In this document: positions 58,533 to 64,000 of the stretch, piece by piece
Layout: every line of letters begins with the position of its first letter
How positions within the stretch are numbered: the stretch's first letter is position 1
NCBI RefSeq assembly: GCF_007859655.1
Contig: NZ_CP042304.1
Span: forward strand, 2,792,501 to 2,856,500
Reading direction: 5' to 3'
Length of the DNA: 64,000 nucleotides
Source: Devosia ginsengisoli
Lineage (GTDB): Bacteria; Pseudomonadota; Alphaproteobacteria; Rhizobiales; Devosiaceae
Translations under genes and position numbers: made by a program
The notes under the pieces: model-generated
The model's database searches: none
Told to the model about the DNA's origin: nothing
Seen by the model: the letters and a program-made list of their open reading frames with translations, nothing else

Positions 58533-58609
58533 GGTCTCGTAGCTCAGCTGGATAGAGCACCGGATTCCTAATCCGGGGGTCATGGGTTCGAATCCCGTCG
58601 AGATCACCA
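58533..58609 (+). tRNA. tRNA-Arg (anticodon CCT)
   Basis: Cloverleaf readable: acceptor GGTCTCG / CGAGATC, D stem GCTC...GAGC, anticodon stem CCGGA / TCCGG with loop TTCCTAA (anticodon CCT, reads AGG), T arm GGGTTCGAATCCC, discriminator A, and encoded CCA. 77 bases. Confidence 0.96.
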
Positions 58610-58634
58610 CTGCTCTGCTGCTCCGGAAGGCGCC

Positions 58635-58933
58635 ATGCTGCAGCTCTCATTCCACACCACCATTATCGAATGGCGCGGCCCTGCCCCGTTCTTTTATGCG
58701 CCAGTGCCGAGCCAGCACGCGATCAGCATCGAGCGGATCAAGAAACAGGCCAGCTATGGCTGGGGTGTGATCCCCGTCGAGGCCGAAATTGCCGGCACGC
58801 GTTTCACCACATCGCTTTTCCCAAGGACGGCACCTATCTGCTGCCGATCAAGCTGGCCGTCCGGAAGAAAACCGGTATCACCGTGGGCGATACGATCGCT
58901 GTCGAAATGACGATCGGGCCACGGGAAAGCTAG
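58635..58933 (+). pseudogene. DUF1905 domain protein, one-base frameshift
   Basis: About 100 residues of the small beta-barrel DUF1905 family. The first frame gives FHTTIIEWRGPAPFFYAPV and YGWGVIPVEAEIAGTRFTTSLFP; the family continuation KDGTYLLPIKLAVRKKTGITVGDTIAVEM is in another frame. A single missing C in the run at 58820-58822 explains it: one added C joins TTSLFP to KDGTYLLP exactly as the family requires. Function of DUF1905 is unknown. Sequence error and true decay are both possible. Confidence 0.85.
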
Positions 58934-58934
58934 C

Positions 58935-59576
58935 TCATCGCGCCGCCCAGTTGATCCCGCGCCGCAGGATCGTGGCCATTTCGGGGACCTGAAACTCGGC
59001 CGAGACATGGCCCAGCGCGGAGTAGAAGACCCTGCCCTTGCCGTGCCGGCGCTTCCACACCACGGGCATGGTGACGCCCTCGATCCAGCTGGCGTGGTCG
59101 CCGGTGAAACTGGTGGTGGCGAGGACCTCGTTGGAGGGGTCGACATGCATGTAATATTGCTCGGAGCGGTAGGCGAAGCCGTTGACGCCGGCCATGATCG
59201 GGTCGTCCGGCCTGGTGATATCGACGCGGTAGTCGATGATATTGCCCGGATGGGCCACCCATTGGCCGCCGACCATGAATTGATAATCCACCGCATCGCG
59301 GAAGGCGTCGGCCATGCCGCCATGATGCCCGGCCAGGCCCACGCCGCTTTCGACGGCAGCAGTAAGGTTGGCGACTTCTTCCTTTTCGATTTTGCTCATG
59401 GTGAAGATCGGGATGATGAGGCTGAGATCGTGGATGGAAGGATCGGCAAAGGCCTCGGTCGTGTTCTCGACATAGACCTTGAAGCCGTCCTCCTCGAGCC
59501 AGTCCCGGTAGATTTTGGCGCATAGCTCGGGCTCGTGGCCGCTCCAGCCACCCCAGACGATCAGTGCTTCCCGCAT
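58935..59576 (-). CDS. ThuA domain-containing protein
   Basis: 213 residues of the ThuA family (trehalose utilisation), with a class I glutamine amidotransferase-like fold. Family segments: IVWGGWSGHEPELCAKIYRDWLEEDGF, GVGLAGHHGGMADAFRDAVDYQFMVGGQWVAHPGN and MPVVWKRRHGKGRVFYSALGH. AGGAG lies seven bases before ATG 59576. It follows the ROK regulator directly on the same strand, which suggests sugar use as the theme, though sugar transport genes are missing here. Confidence 0.92.
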   Translation of the reverse strand: MREALIVWGGWSGHEPELCAKIYRDWLEEDGFKVYVENTTEAFADPSIHDLSLIIPIFTMSKIEKEEVANLTAAVESGVGLAGHHGGMADAFRDAVDYQFMVGGQWVAHPGNIIDYRVDITRPDDPIMAGVNGFAYRSEQYYMHVDPSNEVLATTSFTGDHASWIEGVTMPVVWKRRHGKGRVFYSALGHVSAEFQVPEMATILRRGINWAAR

Positions 59577-59586
59577 TCCATTCTCC

Positions 59587-60780
59587 TCACGCGATAAACG
59601 ATTGGCTGTGCCGGGCCGGCCCCGTCGTGCCCCAGGGCGAACCGTAGAGTTCGCCCAAGGCCACGGCCGCCGCACCGCGCGCCCATAACTGGTCGCCGGT
59701 ATCGTCGATGACGATTTCGGCCAGCGTGGCCAGCGGCGCCGGAATAGCCGCGGCAAAACTCTCGCGCAGCGGCGCCAGCAGATGTTCGCCCAGCGCCAGC
59801 GTGGAACCGACGAGAATGACGCGAGGCGGCGCGAAGAGCGCGACGAGATTGGCAATGGCAACGCCCAAAGCGGTGCCGGCACGGGCGACTACGGCGCGCA
59901 GCTCGTCATCGCCGGCCTCGAGCAGGTCATGGACCTGCGCCAGGCCATGCCCATGCAAGCGGGAATCGGCGAGCAATGCGCCTTGTCCGGCCAGATCGCC
60001 GAGGCGCATGGCAGTCTCGCCGCCCGGTCCCATGACCATGTCGCCCAGCGTCAGGCTCAGCCCATGCGCGCCGCGGAACAATTGGCCATTATGCATGACG
60101 CCCAGGCCCAGCACTTCCTCGATGGCGACCAGCACGAAATCGTCATGATCACGCGCCTGCCCGAACCAGTGCTGCGCCATGGTGATGGCATTGGCATCGC
60201 TTTCGATAATGGTCGCAATGCCCAGCCGGGCCGTGATGGCCTCATACAGCGGGGCATCGAGATCGCCGAGCACGCTGCTGGCCAGCACCTTGCCGGTGCC
60301 ATGCTCGACAATGCCAGGCAGGCTGAGCGCAACTGACTTGATCCGGTCGAGCCCGAGCCCGGCATCGCCCACGCAGCGCCGCACCCCATCCGCGACGAGA
60401 TCGGCAATATCCGGCGTGGCAAGGCTCGCGCAGCGCGCCGGCAGGGTCAGGCTGGACAGCACGTCACCCTGGAAATTGGTAGCGACGCAGACCACGCGAT
60501 CGGCGGCGAGCCTGACCCCGACCACCCAGGCCGCTTCGGGATTGAGCGCCAGCATGACGCGCGGCCGTCCACGCAGGCTCTGGCTGCGAATATCGCCCTC
60601 ATGCCTGACGGTGATGAGCCCATCATCGAGCAAAGCGGCGGTGATGGCCGACACCGTGGTGGGCGACAGTTCTGTGCGCTCACCGATCTCTACCCGGGCG
60701 ATCGGGCCATGGCGGCGGATCGTGTCGAGCACGAGAAAGCGGTTGATGGCCCGCATCAGTTCGGGGTCGGCGGTCTTCAT
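59587..60780 (-). CDS. ROK family transcriptional regulator
   Basis: 397 residues. N-terminal winged helix (RAINRFLVLDTIRRHGPIARVEIGERTELSPTTVSAITAALLDDGLI) and a ROK domain (SVALSLPGIVEHGTGKVLASSVLGDLDAPLYEAITARLGIATIIESDANAITMAQHW). The zinc-binding cysteine cluster usual in NagC/Mlc-type ROK domains is not seen, which is common in this branch. It likely responds to a sugar or sugar phosphate and controls the ThuA gene. A perfect palindrome lies in front of it. Confidence 0.92.
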   Translation of the reverse strand: MKTADPELMRAINRFLVLDTIRRHGPIARVEIGERTELSPTTVSAITAALLDDGLITVRHEGDIRSQSLRGRPRVMLALNPEAAWVVGVRLAADRVVCVATNFQGDVLSSLTLPARCASLATPDIADLVADGVRRCVGDAGLGLDRIKSVALSLPGIVEHGTGKVLASSVLGDLDAPLYEAITARLGIATIIESDANAITMAQHWFGQARDHDDFVLVAIEEVLGLGVMHNGQLFRGAHGLSLTLGDMVMGPGGETAMRLGDLAGQGALLADSRLHGHGLAQVHDLLEAGDDELRAVVARAGTALGVAIANLVALFAPPRVILVGSTLALGEHLLAPLRESFAAAIPAPLATLAEIVIDDTGDQLWARGAAAVALGELYGSPWGTTGPARHSQSFIA

Positions 60781-60804
60781 GCAGACGGAGGCTCGCTGGC
60801 GGGG

Positions 60805-60820
60805 CCCGATTTAAATCGGG
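60805..60820. promoter_or_regulatory. Palindromic operator candidate of the ROK regulator
   Basis: CCCGATTTAAATCGGG is a perfect 16-bp palindrome, 24 bases upstream of the ROK start codon. The AT-rich GTTATTTTGTAT on the minus strand just upstream could hold a -10. Autoregulation is the simplest reading. Confidence 0.55.
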
Positions 60821-60987
60821 ATACAAAATAACTCCCCGCTTGTAGGCGCCCGCCGCGGACCAGCGCAAGGCCAAATCATCTTGCGTTAAGCCAAAGTCAG
60901 GGCTCATGCGCTATCAAGGCAGCCAACCATCTTTTGGCCTTGCTGACCGCCTAACCGGGCAGCGACCCTGTTTGACCGAGGATTTCC

Positions 60988-61477
60988 ATGACCGTTCTGC
61001 GCGCCCTCAAGCCCGCCATCCTGCCCTTGGCCGCCCTCTTGGCCGGAGTAACCATCGCGGCTTGCAGCATGGGGGGGCGGCGCCAGCTCGCCCATCGCCC
61101 TGTCGCCCGGCCTGTCGGCCCGCATGGACCAGCCCGGCGCCAGCCTCGACCGGGCCCAGGCCATCGGCATGATCAATGCCTATCGCGCCACCAATGGCCT
61201 GCCCGCACTGACGCCCGACGCAGGCCTGGACGGCACGGCCCAGACGCTGGCCGACCAATATGCCCGCACCGGCACCCCGCCCCGCGCCCCGCAGGAGCTG
61301 ACGGTGATGAAGCTCAGCGCCGGCTATGCCACTTTCGCCGAGACCTTCTCGGGCTGGCGCAACAGCCCGGCCGATGCCGCGGGCCTCAAGGCGACGGCCA
61401 CCAAGGCCGGCGTGGCCATGGCCTATAGCCCCAGCTCGAGCTATGGCGTGCACTGGGTGCTCGTCCTTGACGACTGA
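60988..61477 (+). pseudogene. CAP-domain lipoprotein, one-base frameshift in a G7 run
   Basis: The first frame gives a lipoprotein signal (LPLAALLAGVTIAACSMGG); the second gives ASSPIALSPGLSARMDQP and a CAP/SCP-PR1-like domain (AIGMINAYRATNGLPALTPDAGLDGTAQTLADQYA, then FAETFSGWRNSPADAAGLKATATKAGVAMAYSPSSSYGVHWVLVL). Deleting one G from the run 61071-61077 joins them as SMGGGASSPIA. With the correction it is about 162 residues, exported and lipid-anchored. GAGG precedes ATG 60988. Role unknown. Confidence 0.85.
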
Positions 61478-61694
61478 GCCTGAAACCATCGACGCCCGCG
61501 GGCTGAAATGCCCGCTGCCCGTGCTCAAGATGGAAAAGGCCATCGCGGCCCTGCCGCGTGGCGCACACCTGCTCGTATTGGCGACCGACCCCATGGCCAA
61601 GGTGGATATTCCCCTGTTCTGCAAGCAGAAAGGCCATGACTGCACCGTCACCACGGAAGGTGGTGTGCTGCATTTTGCCATCGTAAAGGGGTGA
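61467..61694 (+). CDS. TusA-family sulfurtransferase
   Basis: 75 residues with the CPxP motif (IDARGLKCPLPVLKMEKAI) where Cys carries persulfide sulfur, then AHLLVLATDPMAKVDIPLFCKQKGHDCTV. Family members pass sulfur for tRNA thiolation or sulfur metabolism. The TTG start at 61467 overlaps the CAP gene by 11 bases; no ATG or GTG is available before the CPxP motif. Confidence 0.88.
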   Translation: MTTEPETIDARGLKCPLPVLKMEKAIAALPRGAHLLVLATDPMAKVDIPLFCKQKGHDCTVTTEGGVLHFAIVKG

Positions 61695-61747
61695 CAGGAC
61701 GGGCTGCATGAGGTGAAGTGGACCTGCGGCGAGCAGAGGAGGTCCAA

Positions 61748-62725
61748 ATGACACTTTCCACATGCAGCTCTGTTGCGCTCCGCGCAATGCTGGCCGCCAG
61801 CCTGATGCTGCCCGCCGGCGCCATGGCCCAGGACAATCCGGGCTGGCACGGCACCGCCTATGAGGGCGCGGCAACGCTGTTCTACGGCACTCCGCAATCG
61901 GACCATGCCGAGCTTTCCTTTTCCTGCGAGGCCGGCAGCAGCACGGCCACATTCGTCTCCGCCTTCGCCCCGATTCTAACCGTCGATCGCGTCGAGGTCG
62001 TCGTAACCCTTGAGGCCGGCGATATTTCCCTGCCCATCATGACGAAAGACATTGTGCTGGAGCTGGATAATCAGTCCCTGCTCGAAGGCAAGGTTGCGCT
62101 CGATGGGCGGCTCATCGACCTGCTGGGCTCGGAGGGCATGCTGAGCGTTTTCGTCGAGGACGGGTCGGAGGAATATCCGCTGGAAGGCGCCATGGAAGCC
62201 GCGGCGGCCTTGCTCGAAACCTGCGGACAGGATGCCGACATAGCGGCCATCGAGATCTGCAAATTCGACGCCTGGGCGCATGGCGGCAGCCCGAATGCCC
62301 TTGTCATCCGCGACGGCCCGTCCGCCGATGCCGCGGCCATTGCCGATATGCCGGGGCCCTATGAGGGCTATAATGACCTATCCTATCCCACGGTGAGCGT
62401 TACCGGCTCCAGCAATGGCTGGTTTCGCATCGACGAGGTCACCACGGACCGCTATGCCGACCGGGACCTCATCGTGGCCTTTACGGGCGAAGGCTGGGTG
62501 CAGGGCAAGGCGCTGGCGCTTTATGTGGAAAGCGGGCTCCGCGCGTCGCCATCATACGATGCGGTGACGTCGCAATTCGACGCCGGCACCGACAGTTTTC
62601 TGACTGTCGACCGGCTTTATAACTGTCGCGGCGATTGGGTCGAAATCGGCGGCACCTATGCCGGCAAACGGGTGCGCGGCTGGTCGAGCGATATCTGCGA
62701 AAGCCAGATAACCACCTGCCCTTGA
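61748..62725 (+). CDS. Exported protein with an SH3-like region, function unknown
   Basis: 325 residues. Signal peptide (AMLAASLMLPAGAMA) with AGGAGG well placed before ATG 61748. The N-terminal domain (GWHGTAYEGAATLFYGTPQSDHAELSFSCEAGSSTATF) looks like an all-beta domain seen in hypothetical alphaproteobacterial exported proteins. The C-terminal part (ALVIRDGPSADAAAIADMPGP...NGWFRIDEV...EGWVQGKALALYV) has the SH3b pattern of cell-wall-associated proteins. No enzyme motif seen. Confidence 0.7.
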   Translation: MTLSTCSSVALRAMLAASLMLPAGAMAQDNPGWHGTAYEGAATLFYGTPQSDHAELSFSCEAGSSTATFVSAFAPILTVDRVEVVVTLEAGDISLPIMTKDIVLELDNQSLLEGKVALDGRLIDLLGSEGMLSVFVEDGSEEYPLEGAMEAAAALLETCGQDADIAAIEICKFDAWAHGGSPNALVIRDGPSADAAAIADMPGPYEGYNDLSYPTVSVTGSSNGWFRIDEVTTDRYADRDLIVAFTGEGWVQGKALALYVESGLRASPSYDAVTSQFDAGTDSFLTVDRLYNCRGDWVEIGGTYAGKRVRGWSSDICESQITTCP

Positions 62726-62728
62726 CCA

Positions 62729-63109
62729 CTATGAGACGGGCAGCGCCTGCCGCAACTGGGCCACGAAATCCGCTGATCGGACCGACATCAATTTGACGGT
62801 GCCGCGGGAATAGCGAATGTCGATCCGCTCCGACGCCATGCGGTTTTCCACGGCGATATCGGCAATCTCGGCCAGGGGAATGGTCCAGCTATCGGGGGGA
62901 GTGCGCGACTTGGTCAGGCGCGTCTGGGTGAAACCGAGCTTGCCATCGGCAACGACCAGCGTGCCGCTCACCCACACGCCACGATTGCGGTTGAGCATGA
63001 TCGTGGTGGCGGGAAGCACGATCCAGCGCCAGAACGGGATTTTATAGCTGTCCGGAAACGGCTTGAGCCAGGCGGCGGGAATCGAGGCGACAGCGGCGGT
63101 TTCGGTCAA
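62729..63109 (-). CDS. Small PH/GRAM-like protein of unknown function
   Basis: 126 residues from a TTG at 63109 preceded by GGGGAG. The sequence is beta-rich (GVWVSGTLVVADGKLGFTQTRLTKSRTPPDSWTIPLAEIADIAVENR...RIDIRYSRGTVKLMSVRSADFVAQLRQAL), which matches the pattern of bacterial PH-like or GRAM domains. A longer frame to 63223 runs into tRNA-Leu and is rejected. Confidence 0.65.
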   Translation of the reverse strand: MTETAAVASIPAAWLKPFPDSYKIPFWRWIVLPATTIMLNRNRGVWVSGTLVVADGKLGFTQTRLTKSRTPPDSWTIPLAEIADIAVENRMASERIDIRYSRGTVKLMSVRSADFVAQLRQALPVS

Positions 63110-63193
63110 GTCGGCTCCCCGATTGCCATCAGGTTGGTCGCGTTTCCGAACCGCAAAACCGCAAACACTTTTGCTGGAAACGCTCCGGGCTAT

Positions 63194-63277
63194 TGGTGCC
63201 CCCCGCCGGACTCGAACCGGCACGCCTCGCGGCGGAGGATTTTGAGTCCTCTGCGTCTACCATTCCGCCAGAGGGGC
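63194..63277 (-). tRNA. tRNA-Leu (anticodon CAA)
   Basis: Acceptor GCCCCTC / GGGGGGC, anticodon stem GAGGA / TCCTC with loop CTCAAAA (anticodon CAA, reads TTG), a long variable arm as in leucine tRNAs, T arm CCGGTTCGAGTCCGG, discriminator A and encoded CCA. 84 bases. Confidence 0.96.
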
Positions 63278-63329
63278 ACGGGGAGGGTTCCTAGCTCAGT
63301 TGCCCGCAAGCCGCAACTGGGCCTTGCGA

Positions 63330-63638
63330 TTATCCGGCGATGAGCAGCCGGACCAGATAGACCGTGATGACGCCCGTCGCCATGGCCGCGAAGAGGTTGC
63401 GCGTCAGGATGAAGATGCCGCCCGTCGCCAAGGCGGCCACGACCTCGGCCGGGCTGCCGGTGACCAGAGCCGGCGCCACCAATGCGGCCAGCACCGCGCC
63501 GGGAATATGCCGCAGCCAGGCGGCGGCAAAGCCATCGCGCGGCAGGCGATCGGCCAGCAGCAGGCCGCTGGCCTTGACGGCAATGGTGACCAGCGCCATG
63601 CCCAGGATGACGATGACGGCTTCAGGCGTGGTGTGCAT
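63330..63638 (-). CDS. azlD: AzlD-family branched-chain amino acid exporter subunit
   Basis: 102 residues with four hydrophobic segments (VIVILGMALVTIAVKASGLLLADRLP, AWLRHIPGAVLAALVAPALVTG and a late LFAAMATGVITVYLVRLLIA). The small partner of AzlC in a two-gene exporter for branched-chain amino acids. Its start overlaps the azlC stop by 17 bases. Confidence 0.9.
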   Translation of the reverse strand: MHTTPEAVIVILGMALVTIAVKASGLLLADRLPRDGFAAAWLRHIPGAVLAALVAPALVTGSPAEVVAALATGGIFILTRNLFAAMATGVITVYLVRLLIAG

Positions 63639-64000
63639 GCTTGCGAACCTCCACCAGGGCGCCGGCCAGGCTCCCCGCCACACCGCCGACCAGGATATGC
63701 CAGCTACCCTCGACGAATTGCGCCGTGGCAATGGCGGTCAGCGCCGCCACCAGCCAGGGCACGATATCGCCCCTGCCCTTCCACATGCCGAGCAACAGAG
63801 CGAGGAATGTGGCGGTGAAGGCGAAATCGAGCCCCCAGCGCGCCGGATCGTCGATGGCCGAGCCGAGGCCATAGCCGATGAGATTGGTGCTCATCCAGCT
63901 GATCCAGGCCAGCACGCCCCCGCCCATGAGGAAGGCGACGCTGCCGCCGCCCCGCGCCATGGCAGCCACGGTCATGGCCCAGTTCTCGTCGGTGACCAGA
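63622..64000 (-). CDS. azlC: AzlC-family permease, C-terminal part (cut by window end)
   Basis: The frame stays open past 63975 to the window edge (LVTDENWAMTV before the first Met in the window), so the gene begins outside. Visible are LVTDENWAM, typical of AzlC, and membrane segments to the C-terminus. It pairs with azlD just downstream. Confidence 0.9.
   Translation of the reverse strand, partial: LVTDENWAMTVAAMARGGGSVAFLMGGGVLAWISWMSTNLIGYGLGSAIDDPARWGLDFAFTATFLALLLGMWKGRGDIVPWLVAALTAIATAQFVEGSWHILVGGVAGSLAGALVEVRKHAHHA

Noticed and set aside
62729..63223. Longer version of the PH-like gene
   Set aside because: The extra N-terminus overlaps tRNA-Leu; TTG 63109 with GGGGAG is better supported.

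Overview
The window is a G+C-rich, gene-dense stretch of an alphaproteobacterial chromosome. Gene order and content suggest Hyphomicrobiales, most likely Devosia or a close relative (an inference; no database search was possible). The clues are lysC-ptsP-prfA-prmC-DUF4167-clpB with ubiG divergent, carD-fdxA-S4-helicase, cobS-cobT, and argJ-GNAT-Nudix. Almost everything is housekeeping. I see no prophage, transposase, CRISPR array or defence island.

Layout. 0.7-7.2 kb: M23 peptidase, a VOC/MFS pair and clpB, bracketed by two inverted copies of a composite non-coding element. 8-17 kb: DUF4167, prmC, prfA, ptsP, lysC and a P-loop protein on the minus strand, then ubiG and a DNA alkylation repair protein. 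17-25 kb: ilvD, a Tat-exported unknown, aldo/keto reductase, DUF1178, nitrilase family, glutaredoxin, ComF and a methyltransferase. 25-34 kb: carD with an elaborate leader, ferredoxin, GNAT, S4 protein, Suv3-like helicase, DUF3108, rpmB and a queuosine-precursor transporter. 34-46 kb: esterase-like protein, cobT, cobS, DnaJ-like, BolA, aroB, aroK, xerD, accA, L,D-transpeptidase. 46-54 kb: secA, a parvulin-type isomerase, TetR with DUF2798, argJ, GNAT, Nudix, Flp pilin. 54-64 kb: M48 protease, nuclease, DMT exporter, tRNA-Arg, DUF1905, ThuA, ROK regulator, CAP lipoprotein, TusA, two unknowns, tRNA-Leu and azlCD (azlC cut by the window end).

Two things stand out. First, the intergenic DNA is filled with at least seven families of paired palindromes, over twenty loci in 64 kb. 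One sits in frame inside prmC, another supplies the aroB stop codon, and another supplies the ribosome-binding site of a GNAT gene. Second, three genes (secA, DUF1905, CAP lipoprotein) are each broken by one base, and the helicase has its Walker A motif upstream of any normal start codon. That pattern points to residual sequencing indels rather than biology, so the affected genes should be read as probably intact in the living cell.
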